DNA from: Candidatus Accumulibacter necessarius
GTDB lineage: Bacteria > Pseudomonadota > Gammaproteobacteria > Burkholderiales > Rhodocyclaceae
Direction of reading: 5' to 3'
Assembly: GCA_017302435.1 (NCBI GenBank)
Contig: JAFLDL010000012.1
Coordinates: forward strand, 1-64,000
DNA length: 64,000 nt
Part shown: piece by piece, positions 52,360-61,504 of the stretch
Layout: the number at the start of each line of letters is the position of its first letter
How positions within the stretch are numbered: position 1 is the stretch's first letter
The notes under the pieces: model-generated
Databases searched by the model: none
Told to the model about the DNA's origin: nothing
What the model saw: the letters and a program-made list of their open reading frames with translations, nothing else
Program-made: the position numbers and the translations under genes

Positions 52360-53127
52360 ATGCAAATCAATGGCAGTGTGTTTGTGGTAACGGGAGCAGG
52401 ATCCGGACTCGGAGCGGAAACGGCAAGCGGTCTGGTCAATGCTGGTGGGAAAGTGGTCATTGTCGACGTCGACGCCGCTGCCGGCGAGGCGCAGGCAGCG
52501 CAGTTGGGGGCCAACGCGCGCTTTGCCAAAACCGACGTGACCGATGAAGCGAGCGCACGTGCTGCCATCGAAATGGCTGTCAGTGAATTTGGCGCGCTGC
52601 ACGGACTGGTCAACTGCGCCGGCGTGGCGCCACCCAAGAAGGTGCTTGGCCGGGATGGTCCGCATGACCTGGCGACCTTCTCGCGCGTCGTCAGCATCAA
52701 TCTGATCGGTACCTTCAACATGATTCGTCTGGCCGCCGAGGCGATGAGCAAGAACGAGCCGAACGAAGGCGGTGAGCGTGGCGTGATCGTCAATACGGCG
52801 TCGATCGCCGCTTTTGACGGTCAGATTGGCCAGGCCGCTTATGCCTCTTCGAAGGCGGCGGTGGTTGGACTGACCCTGCCGGTGGCGCGCGAGCTGGCCG
52901 CGCACGGCATCCGCGTCGTGACGATCGCGCCGGGCATATTTGGGACACCGATGATGAAGGGATTGCCACAGCCCGTTCAGGATACCCTGAGCAAGATGGT
53001 GCCCTTCCCGTCACGCCTCGGCTATCCTGCCGAGTACGCGGCGCTGGTGCGGCATATCTGCGAGAACACCTATCTCAACGGTGAAGTCATCCGCCTCGAC
53101 GGTGCCATCCGCATGCCTGGGAAGTAG
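52360..53127 (+). CDS. 3-hydroxyacyl-CoA dehydrogenase, SDR family (HSD10-like)
   Basis: Short-chain dehydrogenase of 255 residues. The NAD-binding motif is VTGAGSGLG (about 10-18), with NCAGVAPP (about 86), the catalytic Ser in NTASIAAF (about 147) and YASSKAA (about 161). The overall sequence resembles type II 3-hydroxyacyl-CoA dehydrogenase (HSD17B10), which oxidises (S)-3-hydroxyacyl-CoA with NAD. ATG 52360 follows GGGGGT. It is the first gene of a forward run with thiolase and two MaoC-type genes, consistent with beta-oxidation or its reversal for PHA. Confidence 0.85.
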   Translation: MQINGSVFVVTGAGSGLGAETASGLVNAGGKVVIVDVDAAAGEAQAAQLGANARFAKTDVTDEASARAAIEMAVSEFGALHGLVNCAGVAPPKKVLGRDGPHDLATFSRVVSINLIGTFNMIRLAAEAMSKNEPNEGGERGVIVNTASIAAFDGQIGQAAYASSKAAVVGLTLPVARELAAHGIRVVTIAPGIFGTPMMKGLPQPVQDTLSKMVPFPSRLGYPAEYAALVRHICENTYLNGEVIRLDGAIRMPGK

Positions 53128-53189
53128 TTGCCCGCAAGCAGGACACATCCAATCCGGCAGTATCCGTTGTCTTCAAGGAGTGCTTAATT

Positions 53190-54371
53190 ATGAGTGAATC
53201 AGTTGTTATCGTCGGCGCCAAACGCACGCCAGTGGGCGCCTTCCAGGGGCAGTTTGCGGGGATGACCGCGCCGCAGCTGGCCAGCGTTGCGATCAAGGCG
53301 GCGGTCGAACAGGCGGGCGTCAAGGGCGAAGATATCGACGAAGCGTTGATGGGTTGCTGCCTGATGGCAGGTTTGCGTCAGGCGCCGGCGCGCCAGGCGG
53401 TGCTAGGCGCCGGCCTGCCGAAGTCGGTGCCGTGCGTCACCTTGACCAAGATGTGCAGTTCGGCCCAGAAGACGGTCATGATTGCCCATGACGAACTGCT
53501 GGCCGGTTCGATCAACATCGCCGTCGCCGGTGGCATGGAGTCGATGACCAATGCGCCGCACGTGCTGACCACCGCCCGCTCCGGTTATCGGTTGGGCAAC
53601 GGGGTTCTGCACGATCACATGTTCCTCGATGGCCTCGAGGATGCCTATGAGCAGGGCAAGCTGATGGGCGCTTTCGCCGAGCTGTGTGTGGACAAGTACA
53701 GCTTTTCGCGCGAAGAGATGGACGCCTTCGCCATCGAATCGGTGACGCGGGCACAGAAAGCCGTCACCTCGGGAGTCTTCAGTGCCGAGATCGCGCCAGT
53801 CACCGTCACCTCGCGCAAGGGCGAAGAGGTCATTGCCCTCGACGAGACGCCGATGAAATGCGACGTGTCGAAGATCACCAAGCTGAAGCCGGCATTCAAG
53901 AAGGATGGCGCGGTGACACCCGCCAACTCGTCGTCGATTTCCGACGGTGCAGCGGCCTTTGTCCTGATGCGCGAATCCGACGCCAAGAGCGGCGGCATCA
54001 CGCCGTTGGCCCGGATTGTCGGCCATGCGACCTTTGCCCATGACCCGGCCTGGTTTACCACCGCCCCGGTCTTTGCCTTCCAGAAGCTGCTGAAGAAGGT
54101 CGGCTGGCAGGCCGAGGACGTCGACCTCTGGGAGATCAACGAGGCTTTCGCAGCGGTCACGATGGCGTCCATGCGGGATCTCAAGCTGCCTGCCGACAAG
54201 GTCAACGTCAATGGTGGCGCCTGTGCTCTGGGGCATCCGATTGGTGCCACGGGTTCGCGAATCCTGGTGACGCTGCTCTACGCGCTCAAAGCGCGCGGCC
54301 TCAAGCGGGGCATCGCCGGCCTCTGCGCTGGCGGCGGTGAAGCCACTGCGATTGCCATCGAAGTTCTCTGA
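53190..54371 (+). CDS. acetyl-CoA C-acyltransferase (thiolase)
   Basis: Thiolase of 393 residues, either condensing acetyl-CoA to acetoacetyl-CoA (PhaA role) or cleaving 3-ketoacyl-CoA. Catalytic residues are Cys in KMCSSAQK (about 89), His in ALGHPIGATGSR (about 348) and Cys in GLCAGGGEA (about 379). NEAFAAV (about 317) is also present. AAGGAG lies upstream of ATG 53190. It follows the SDR gene by 62 bases. The direction of use cannot be decided from sequence. Confidence 0.9.
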   Translation: MSESVVIVGAKRTPVGAFQGQFAGMTAPQLASVAIKAAVEQAGVKGEDIDEALMGCCLMAGLRQAPARQAVLGAGLPKSVPCVTLTKMCSSAQKTVMIAHDELLAGSINIAVAGGMESMTNAPHVLTTARSGYRLGNGVLHDHMFLDGLEDAYEQGKLMGAFAELCVDKYSFSREEMDAFAIESVTRAQKAVTSGVFSAEIAPVTVTSRKGEEVIALDETPMKCDVSKITKLKPAFKKDGAVTPANSSSISDGAAAFVLMRESDAKSGGITPLARIVGHATFAHDPAWFTTAPVFAFQKLLKKVGWQAEDVDLWEINEAFAAVTMASMRDLKLPADKVNVNGGACALGHPIGATGSRILVTLLYALKARGLKRGIAGLCAGGGEATAIAIEVL

Positions 54372-54429
54372 TCAAGTCGCCAACCAGCGTTTCCACCCCG
54401 GCGTCCGGGGTGGACGAGGAGTGAATCGG

Positions 54430-54870
54430 ATGTTGATTGACAAGAAACACATAGGCATGAAGGTGCCGCCACACTCGGTAACCCCGACGGCGTGGCAACT
54501 CAAGTGGTTCGCCAAGGCGACGGGCCAGACGGACCCGATCTACTTTGACGAGGAAGCGGCGCACCGGGCTGGTCTGCCGGGCGTGCTGGTGCCACCGACC
54601 TTCTTTTTCTGCATGGACATGGACAAGGACCATCCGTTCGATTACCTCGAGACGATGGGCTGCGACCTGATGAAGATGTTGCATGGCGAACAGTCGTTCA
54701 CCTACCACAAGCCGGTCTATTCGGGCGATAAGCTCGACTTCGACGGAGAGATCACCGATATCTACGACAAGAGGAACGGCGCGCTGCAGTTCGTCGTCAA
54801 GGATGTGAAGGTGCGCCGGCAGGGCGAACTGGTGTGCGATGTGCGCTCCGTCATGGTTATTCGGGCTTAG
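54430..54870 (+). CDS. MaoC-type hot-dog dehydratase, N-terminal-like subunit (FAS1-like)
   Basis: Hot-dog fold protein of 146 residues like HadA/HadC or the FAS1-like dehydratase half: PTAWQLKWFAKATGQTDPIYF (in part about 18-36), PGVLVPPTFFF, and YHKPVYSGDKLDFDGEI. It lacks the full hydratase motif, so it probably pairs with the next protein as a heterodimer. ATG 54430 has GAGGAG 8 bases upstream; a GTG at 54421 is in frame. It lies 10 bases before the second MaoC-type gene. Confidence 0.82.
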   Translation: MLIDKKHIGMKVPPHSVTPTAWQLKWFAKATGQTDPIYFDEEAAHRAGLPGVLVPPTFFFCMDMDKDHPFDYLETMGCDLMKMLHGEQSFTYHKPVYSGDKLDFDGEITDIYDKRNGALQFVVKDVKVRRQGELVCDVRSVMVIRA

Positions 54871-54880
54871 GGGAAAGTCG

Positions 54881-55300
54881 ATGACAAAACCGAATTTTGA
54901 TGCGCTGAATGTTGGCGACTGTCTTCCCTCCTTCACCACCGAGCCGGTGTCGCGACTGACGCTGGCCCTGTATGCGACGGGGTCGGGAGATCACCATCCC
55001 TTGCACCTCGACCAGGACTTTGTCCGGGCGAACGGGATTCCTGATGTTTTCGCCCATGGCATGTTGGGCATGGCGTATCTTGGCCGTCTGCTGACGCAGT
55101 GGGTGCCGCAGGACGCCATCCGCAGTTTTGGCGTGCGTTTCACCGCGATCACGCAAATTGGTGAGCGCATGGTGTGCACCGGTAAGGTCGTCGAAAAGCT
55201 GGAGCAGGGTGGGGAGAAGTGTGTCCGTCTCGAGCTGACCTGTGCCAACGAGCAGGGTGAGGCGAAGCACAAGGGAGATGCGGTTGTGGCACTGGTCTGA
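54881..55300 (+). CDS. MaoC-type (R)-hydratase/dehydratase, catalytic subunit
   Basis: Hot-dog protein of 139 residues with the hydratase motif YATGSGDHHPLHLDQDF (about 28-44), which contains the catalytic Asp and His, then FAHGMLGMAYLGRLL. In heterodimeric HadAB-like enzymes this is the catalytic half. It would interconvert enoyl-CoA and (R)-3-hydroxyacyl-CoA, the stereoisomer used by PHA synthases, and so connect beta-oxidation with the downstream phaEC. A strong terminator follows. Confidence 0.85.
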   Translation: MTKPNFDALNVGDCLPSFTTEPVSRLTLALYATGSGDHHPLHLDQDFVRANGIPDVFAHGMLGMAYLGRLLTQWVPQDAIRSFGVRFTAITQIGERMVCTGKVVEKLEQGGEKCVRLELTCANEQGEAKHKGDAVVALV

Positions 55301-55330
55301 CCAATGACAAACCCGTAACGCTGCATCCTC

Positions 55331-55358
55331 GCGGCCGTCGACAGACGGCCGCAGTTTT
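55331..55358 (+). terminator. rho-independent terminator after the MaoC pair
   Basis: Perfect 9-bp stem GCGGCCGTC / GACGGCCGC with a 4-nt loop, followed by AGTTTTATT. It ends the SDR-thiolase-MaoC unit before phaE. Confidence 0.85.
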
Positions 55359-55443
55359 ATTGTAGAGTGCACGCCGTCTACCGCTGGGCATCCGCCTACC
55401 GTGGCGGTAGGCGTGTCCGACACACTGAAAGGAGATCACCGGA

Positions 55444-56517
55444 GTGGAAAACAAGAATCCGAATGAGCAATTGGGCGGCGTCGTCAACGCTTGGGCTGAT
55501 ATGCAGAAGCGCATGTGGGGCGACTGGTCCTCGCTGTTGCAGAATCTTCCAGGCAGCGCTGAAGCCCCTGTCGAGGCGGTGAAAAAAGGTGTTGAAGCCG
55601 CCACCAAAGGTACGAACGAAGCCGCACGCATGCTGATGGATCGCATGACCGGCAGCCAGGGCGCGATGAATCGCGTCATGGATTTCTTTTTCAAGTCGAT
55701 GAAGGTCGTGGCGCCAAATCTCGAGGCCAACAAGGACTGGCGCCCCGACCTCAAGGGTTTTGCCGAGCAGTGGGCCAAGGAATCGACGGCGATGCTCGAA
55801 CGCAGTTTTGGCATGGGCTCGCACCTGGGTAATCTGAATACAACGCTGACCAAGGACTTGCCCGATGCCATGGGTCCCTGGCTGTCGTTCCTGATGCAGG
55901 CAGCTTCGTCGGGGCACGTCGGCGAGGCGATGCTCGGCGGCACCTCCGGAATCAATCGCCTGCTGTCGATGGAAGGCGATGCCGCCTTGGCAAGCGTCGG
56001 GGAAATTCCTCTGTTTGGTGCGTCGCGCGAGAAAAACACCAAGGTATTGCGGCTGGTCGACGCGGTCGTCGATCTGCGCAGGAACAGTTTGGCGTTCCAC
56101 ACGGCGTTCGCCGAAGCACTGGCCAAGGCCGTCGAAGCGACCATCGAAGAGCTCGCCAAGGTGGCTGCCAAAGGAGAGAAGATCACCGCTGTGCGTCAAC
56201 TGATGGGCCTTTGGTACCGCACGGCCGACAAGTCGTTGCTGGTCACGTTCAATACGCAGGAGTTCCTCGACAAGCAGAACGCGTTTACCAAGGCACAGCA
56301 GCAATTCAAGCTCACGCAGCGCGCGGTCGTCGAGGATATCTTCCGCGGTCTGGATATGCCCACTCGCAGCGAACTGGACGAAGCCTATCAGGTCATCCAC
56401 GAACTGAAGATGGAGGTGCGAGCGCTCAAGAAGGCACTGCTTCCGCCGCCCCAGGCTGCAGCTCCCAAGGCCAGCGCTCCTCGCAAGCCGGCGGCAGCGC
56501 GCGCCAAGAGCGAATGA
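55444..56517 (+). CDS. phaE: class III PHA synthase subunit PhaE
   Basis: PhaE of 357 residues, the non-catalytic partner of class III PhaC. It is largely helical, with MQKRMWGDWSSLLQNLPG near the start and the C-terminal PhaE segment MPTRSELDEAYQVIHELKMEVRALKK (in part about 304-328). The last 25 residues are Ala/Pro/Lys-rich (KASAPRKPAAARAK). The start is GTG 55444, with AAAGGAG about 10 bases upstream. It is followed by phaC after 62 bases, the arrangement of class III synthases. Confidence 0.85.
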   Translation: MENKNPNEQLGGVVNAWADMQKRMWGDWSSLLQNLPGSAEAPVEAVKKGVEAATKGTNEAARMLMDRMTGSQGAMNRVMDFFFKSMKVVAPNLEANKDWRPDLKGFAEQWAKESTAMLERSFGMGSHLGNLNTTLTKDLPDAMGPWLSFLMQAASSGHVGEAMLGGTSGINRLLSMEGDAALASVGEIPLFGASREKNTKVLRLVDAVVDLRRNSLAFHTAFAEALAKAVEATIEELAKVAAKGEKITAVRQLMGLWYRTADKSLLVTFNTQEFLDKQNAFTKAQQQFKLTQRAVVEDIFRGLDMPTRSELDEAYQVIHELKMEVRALKKALLPPPQAAAPKASAPRKPAAARAKSE

Positions 56518-56579
56518 GCCGAGAAAGTCTGCACCTTGTAATTCGGCTGATAAGCTAATAGACCTATAGGAGGCTACCG

Positions 56580-57686
56580 ATGTTTTCTTTCCCCATCCAG
56601 ATTCTTCCCGCTGACGTCGCGGCTGAAACCGCAGCCCTGAACGAGAAACTCGCCAAGGGCATCAGCAATCTCACCAACCTGACCGACGACGATATCGATA
56701 TTGGCAGCACGCCGAAGGACGTGGTTCTTGCGCAGGACGGAATCAAGGTCTATCACTACCACGCGCTGGTCGACCAGGCGAAGATCATGAAAACGCCGCT
56801 GCTGATCGTGCCGCCGCTGATCAACGGCTACGAGGTGGCCGATCTGCAGCCCGATCGTTCACTGGTCCGTAATCTCTTGAACGAGGGTATTGATGTCTAC
56901 CTTAACGACTGGGGGTATCCGCGTCAGGTCGACAAGTACCGTACGGTTGACGATTACATCAACGGTTACCTCGACGACACGGTCGATTTCATTCGCAAGC
57001 GCCATGGGGTAGACAAGATCGCCCTGTTCGGTATCTGTCAGGGTGGCACCATGTCGACCACCTACTCGACGCTCAATCCGGACAAGATCAGCCATCTCAC
57101 GCTGACTGTGTCGCCGATCGATTTCGATGCCTACAAGGCGAATCACAAGCCACACGAGGGCTTGATGTTCACCATGGGGGCTGACGCCGACGTCGAGAAG
57201 ATGGTCGCCGTGCATGGCAACGTGCCGGCGAGTGTGCTCAACGAGTCGTTCATGATGGCTTCACCGTTCATCCTGAATTACGGAAAGTACGCCGACGTGA
57301 TCGATATTCTCGACGACCGCCTGGCGCTGCAGAACTTCCTGCGCATGGAGAAGTGGCTGTTTGGTGGTCCCGATGCCGTTGGCCAGACGTTCAAGGAGTT
57401 CATCCGCGACTTCCTGAAGGGCAACAAGCTCGTCAAGGGTACCCTGGAGGTAGGCGGTCGCAAGGTCGACCTCAAGGAACTCACGATGCCGATCCTCAAC
57501 ATCTTTGCCGAGAAGGACCACATCGTGCCACCGCCGTGCACCGTCGCCCTCGGCAAGCATGTCGGCAGCAAGGATTACACCGAGTTTGCCATCGCGACCG
57601 GACACATCGGCATCTACACCGGTGGTCTGGCGCAAAAGGTCCTGGCACCGAAGGTTGCGAGCTGGATGCGCGAGCGAGGCGCCTGA
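56580..57686 (+). CDS. phaC: class III PHA synthase catalytic subunit PhaC
   Basis: Synthase of 368 residues, the size of class III PhaC. Triad: Cys in FGICQGG (about 150-156), Asp in AEKDHIVPP (about 311-319) and His in ATGHIGIYTGG (about 340-350). Other conserved segments are PPLINGYEVADLQPDRSLV and DVYLNDWGYP. With PhaE it forms the active complex on PHA granules. AGGAGG lies upstream of ATG 56580. The window therefore encodes two recognisable PHA synthases of different class. Confidence 0.9.
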   Translation: MFSFPIQILPADVAAETAALNEKLAKGISNLTNLTDDDIDIGSTPKDVVLAQDGIKVYHYHALVDQAKIMKTPLLIVPPLINGYEVADLQPDRSLVRNLLNEGIDVYLNDWGYPRQVDKYRTVDDYINGYLDDTVDFIRKRHGVDKIALFGICQGGTMSTTYSTLNPDKISHLTLTVSPIDFDAYKANHKPHEGLMFTMGADADVEKMVAVHGNVPASVLNESFMMASPFILNYGKYADVIDILDDRLALQNFLRMEKWLFGGPDAVGQTFKEFIRDFLKGNKLVKGTLEVGGRKVDLKELTMPILNIFAEKDHIVPPPCTVALGKHVGSKDYTEFAIATGHIGIYTGGLAQKVLAPKVASWMRERGA

Positions 57687-57839
57687 GGTTTCTGGCCGAT
57701 CGCGTCCGTTCGGACGCGAGTTGATTGTGGGGAGCGCCCTTGGACGCGACGTATCCTGCCTGCTTCGGCGGTACGGGTGTCGCGGAGGGCGTTACCCCGG
57801 TGCTTGCTCGGTTCGGCCTTCGATATTGCCTGGCCTTCG

Positions 57840-59078
57840 ATGACTCTGAGAATCGACCTGAAAAGCGCCATTCTGGCGTTGTCCGACGCACTGGACCTGG
57901 TCGGGGTCAACGACTTTCAGCACGGCAAGCGCGTCGCCATGATCGCGCGCGAAACCGGGCTGATGCTGGGTTTGCCGGAAAAGCGGCTGGACCGCCTGGT
58001 CTGCGCCAGCCTGCTGCATGACCTGGGCGTGTCTTCTACCGCAGTACACCGTCGGCTGCAACGCGAAGCCGACTGGGACGACCGGCACGCACACTGCGAA
58101 AGGGGGTATCGCCTGCTGCGGCCCTTCGCCTATCTGTCGCTGGTCGCCAACGCCATCCGTTATCACCACACGCCATGGCGGGAACTGCCTACCGGGCTGA
58201 GCGAGGCCGACGCGCTCGACAGCAACCTCATCTTGCTGGCTGACCGCGTCGATGCCATGCTGCTGCAAAAGGGCCTGGAGAATCCGCTTTTCAACCGTGA
58301 CGGCGTTGTCGAAGCGATTGCTACGCTTGCTGGCTCGCTATTGTCTCCGGACGCGGTAAAGGCTTTCGTCGCGGCTGCCGCTCGTGAAGCTTTCTGGATT
58401 GCCCTGGTGCCGCGTCATGTGCATAGCTATCTCAATGATCTGGCGCTGAGTGACTGGCGGATAACGATTGACTTTCCTCAGTTTGGCCACGTTGCGCGGC
58501 TGATTTCAAGCATTGTCGACGCAAAGAGCCCGTTCACAGCGGCGCATTCTCTGGGTGTCGCGCAACTGGCTCGTCATCTGGGGGAGGGAGTCGGTTTGAG
58601 CGGCGACGCATTGGCCGAGCTCCAGGTTGCCGGCCTGATGCACGATGTGGGGAAGCTGTGCGTGCCCGACGAGATCGTCGACAAGCCGGCAGGATTGACG
58701 CCTCTGGAGTTCTCGGTGATGGAGCGGCACAGCTTCGAAACCTACCAGATCTTGCGCCACATTCCTGGCCTGGGGCAGGTTGCAGAGTGGGCAGCCTTCC
58801 ATCATGAGGCCCTAAACGGCCACGGCTACCCGTTCCGTTGCGGGCCCGACCGCCTCGCCCGCGAGGCGCGCATTGTCGCTGTGGCGGATGTTTTTCAGGC
58901 CCTGGCACAGGAGCGTCCCTACCGCGGCGCGCAGCGCGCAGAACAGATTCCACGTTTTCTCAATGACTTCGTCAGACGTGGGGTACTGGATCGCGATATC
59001 GTCGCGCTGGCCTGCGAGGATCTGGACGGCAGTTGGCGAGCTGCAACGCAGGTCCTGCCGGAGAGTGCTGGCGAATGA
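57840..59078 (+). CDS. HD-GYP domain protein with tandem HD domains
   Basis: Protein of 412 residues with two HD modules. The first (about 25-190) has HGKRVAMIARE, LLHDLGVSS and RYHHTPW. The second (about 238-370) is HD-GYP: HSLGVAQLARHLG, GLMHDVGKLCVP, HHEALNGHGYPF (about 320-331) and ADVFQALAQERPYR. HD-GYP enzymes hydrolyse cyclic di-GMP; metal ligands appear complete in the second domain. It has no sensor or receiver domain. ATG 57840 is preferred; the frame opens with GTG at 57777. It lies 153 bases after phaC on the same strand. Confidence 0.85.
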   Translation: MTLRIDLKSAILALSDALDLVGVNDFQHGKRVAMIARETGLMLGLPEKRLDRLVCASLLHDLGVSSTAVHRRLQREADWDDRHAHCERGYRLLRPFAYLSLVANAIRYHHTPWRELPTGLSEADALDSNLILLADRVDAMLLQKGLENPLFNRDGVVEAIATLAGSLLSPDAVKAFVAAAAREAFWIALVPRHVHSYLNDLALSDWRITIDFPQFGHVARLISSIVDAKSPFTAAHSLGVAQLARHLGEGVGLSGDALAELQVAGLMHDVGKLCVPDEIVDKPAGLTPLEFSVMERHSFETYQILRHIPGLGQVAEWAAFHHEALNGHGYPFRCGPDRLAREARIVAVADVFQALAQERPYRGAQRAEQIPRFLNDFVRRGVLDRDIVALACEDLDGSWRAATQVLPESAGE

Positions 59079-59126
59079 TGGCCAGCCATTTCGCTGACTT
59101 TTGCAGCAACCGTGCATCATCATCGC

Positions 59127-60641
59127 TCACTCGGCCGGGATCCAGTGACGACAGCGTTCGACAGCACGACGCCAGCCGCCGAGCAGGGTAGCGCGTTGCT
59201 CGGCGGGCATGCCAGGTTCAAAGCAGCGTTCGGCGTGCCACAGGGAAGTAAGCTCCGCCTCGTCCCGCCAGAATCCGACCGCCAGTCCCGCAAGGTAGGC
59301 CGCGCCGAGGGCAGTGGTCTCGGTGATGCGCGGACGCACCACCGGCACGCCGAGCAGATCGGCCTGGAACTGCAGCAGGAGGTCGTTCGCTGCCGCCCCC
59401 CCGTCGACACGCAGTTCGCGCAAGTGCTCGCCGCAATCCAGCTCCATGGCGTTCAGGACTTCTGCGCTCTGATAGGCGATCGCTTCCAGTGCGGCGCGCG
59501 CGACATGCGCCCGGTTGGTGCCGCGCGTCATGCCGAGCAGGGCGCCGCGAGCATAGGGATCCCAGTATGGCGCACCGAGGCCGGTATGCGCGGGTACCAG
59601 GTAGACGCCACCACTGTCGGGTACGGAAGCGGCCAGCGCTTCGATTTCGCTGGAACGGGAAATCATCCCGAGACCGTCTCGTAACCATTGGACGATGGCG
59701 CCGCCCATGAAGACGCTGCCTTCGAGGAGGTAGGTCGTCTGCCCATGCAGCCGCCAGCCGATGGTGGTCAGCATGCGGTGGTGCGAGTTCATCGCTCGCT
59801 GGCCGGTATTCATCATCAGGAAACAGCCTGTACCGTAGGTGTTCTTGGCCATTCCCTGTTCGAGGCAGGCCTGGCCATAGGTGGCCGCCTGCTGGTCGCC
59901 GGCGATGCCGGCCAGCGGGATCGGCGCACCGAGCAGATCACTGGCAAGCTGCGTAACCAGACCACTGCTGTCGACGACCCGCGGCAGTACGGCGGGCGGA
60001 ATGTCGAGCAGGGCCAGCAACTCATCATCCCAGCAGAGGCGTCTGATGTCGAAGAGCAGGGTGCGCGAGGCGTTCGACGGATCGGTGACATGCACCCGGT
60101 CAGCCGACAGCTTCCACGCCAGCCAACTGTCGATCGTTCCGAACGCCAGTTCGCCTCGTTCGGCGCGCGCGCGCGCGCCCGGGATGTGGTCGAGCAGCCA
60201 TTTCAATTTGGTGCCCGAGAAATAGGCGTCAAGGACCAGACCGGTCCGCTCGCGGAACAGTTCGGCGTGACCGGCTGCGGCGAGTTCGTCGCACAGACCG
60301 GCCGTGCGGCGATCCTGCCAAACGATCGCGCGGTGCACTGGCTCGCCGCTGGCGCGATCCCAGAGGACGCTGGTTTCGCGCTGGTTGGTCAGGCCGACAG
60401 CGGCAATCTGACTGGCCGGAATACCGTGGTCGCGGAGCACGGCACGCGCAACGGCAAGTTGCGTCTGCCAGATTTCGTCCGCGTCGTGTTCGACCCATCC
60501 AGGCTGCGGGTAATACTGCGCATATTCCTGTTGGGCAACGCCGTGGATACGGCCATCGCGTCCGAAGAGCATGGCGCGTGAGCTGGTCGTGCCCTGGTCG
60601 AGAGCAAGAATGAACTGCTGACTGGTGGGAGTTCCTGGCAT
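59127..60641 (-). CDS. glpK: glycerol kinase
   Basis: Glycerol kinase of 504 residues makes glycerol 3-phosphate with ATP. FGGY-family landmarks are present: [14 protein letters not shown] (about 13-26), [11 protein letters not shown] (about 83-93), [12 protein letters not shown], the [11 protein letters not shown] phosphate region (about 266-276) and [20 protein letters not shown] near 405. Length is normal. ATG 60641 begins the family-like sequence; the frame opens at 60707. It converges with the HD-GYP gene. No glpF or glpD is seen nearby. Confidence 0.92.
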   Translation of the reverse strand: MPGTPTSQQFILALDQGTTSSRAMLFGRDGRIHGVAQQEYAQYYPQPGWVEHDADEIWQTQLAVARAVLRDHGIPASQIAAVGLTNQRETSVLWDRASGEPVHRAIVWQDRRTAGLCDELAAAGHAELFRERTGLVLDAYFSGTKLKWLLDHIPGARARAERGELAFGTIDSWLAWKLSADRVHVTDPSNASRTLLFDIRRLCWDDELLALLDIPPAVLPRVVDSSGLVTQLASDLLGAPIPLAGIAGDQQAATYGQACLEQGMAKNTYGTGCFLMMNTGQRAMNSHHRMLTTIGWRLHGQTTYLLEGSVFMGGAIVQWLRDGLGMISRSSEIEALAASVPDSGGVYLVPAHTGLGAPYWDPYARGALLGMTRGTNRAHVARAALEAIAYQSAEVLNAMELDCGEHLRELRVDGGAAANDLLLQFQADLLGVPVVRPRITETTALGAAYLAGLAVGFWRDEAELTSLWHAERCFEPGMPAEQRATLLGGWRRAVERCRHWIPAE

Positions 60642-60681
60642 GCGGCAATCTCCAGCGAAAGAGAGGGTCCTTCGGTCAATC

Positions 60682-61284
60682 TCAGGTGTCGCTGCTTGGG
60701 GCGCCATGCGGCTGCTTGACGATCAGTTCAGCGATCCAGCGCTTGAACTCGTTCACCCGTGGATCGTAGCTTTCGCAGGCCATCAGGCTTTGCCCGAAAA
60801 CGTAAGCGTAGAGCAGCAGACTGCGGCTTTTCGCTTCTTCCTCGGAAACGCCGAGGGCGACAAACAGCTTCCGCGTGCATTCGAGACGCCAGGTATCGAC
60901 CTCCGCGACAACGGCCGCAGCCTGAGCGTCTCGCCTGGCCCATTCGCGTACCGCCAGTTCGATCGAAATTCCCTTGCGGTTCCGGGTGGCACCATAGACG
61001 TCGATCAGGTGCAGGAGTTGCGCCTGCTCGCTGTCCGGTATGGCCACGCTCTGTTTCTCGATATCACGGATGCGACCATCCCGCCAGGTCTGGAGAACAG
61101 CGTCGAAGAGATCCTGGCGATCCTTGAAGTGCCAGTAGAAACTACCCTTGGTTACACCGAAGTTCTTCGCCAGAACCTCGATTCGCATCCCCTGGACACC
61201 CTGTTCTGCGAGCACCTCGATCGCTGCCAGGATCCATTCGTTGCGGTCCAGCGCGGCACGTGGCCGTGTGCTTAGGCGCTTCAT
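60682..61284 (-). CDS. TetR-family transcriptional regulator
   Basis: Regulator of 200 residues. The N-terminal TetR HTH (about 15-60) contains [21 protein letters not shown] and [19 protein letters not shown]. The C-terminal ligand domain is of the type common in regulators of fatty-acid or stress genes, but the ligand is unknown. AAAGGA lies before ATG 61284. It is divergent from etfBA, with palindromic candidate operators at 61380-61415, so it may control etfBA, itself, or both. Confidence 0.88.
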   Translation of the reverse strand: MKRLSTRPRAALDRNEWILAAIEVLAEQGVQGMRIEVLAKNFGVTKGSFYWHFKDRQDLFDAVLQTWRDGRIRDIEKQSVAIPDSEQAQLLHLIDVYGATRNRKGISIELAVREWARRDAQAAAVVAEVDTWRLECTRKLFVALGVSEEEAKSRSLLLYAYVFGQSLMACESYDPRVNEFKRWIAELIVKQPHGAPSSDT

Positions 61285-61379
61285 CGTTATCTGGTCCTTT
61301 CCTGAATGACGCGGCTGAGGCAATATTACAAGCTCATGCGCTGTTGCCGCGGTCGACAGCGTTGACAGCCATGGCTCCA

Positions 61380-61415
61380 TACGGTACCGTACGCTATCCA
61401 TACGAGAGAGTATGG
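61380..61415. promoter_or_regulatory. candidate TetR operators between tetR and etfB
   Basis: A 12-bp perfect palindrome TACGGTACCGTA (61380-61391) and an inverted repeat CCATAC-gagaga-GTATGG (61398-61415). CCATACG occurs at 61377 and 61398, 21 bp apart or two helical turns. Confidence 0.5.
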
Positions 61416-61504
61416 CCTATTGTCCGGTCAGAGTTGGGCAATGTCAAACGCGGCCTGCCTGAATCGCGATTGATATCGATTACTGTACTGAAAGGGAGAG
61501 AAAA

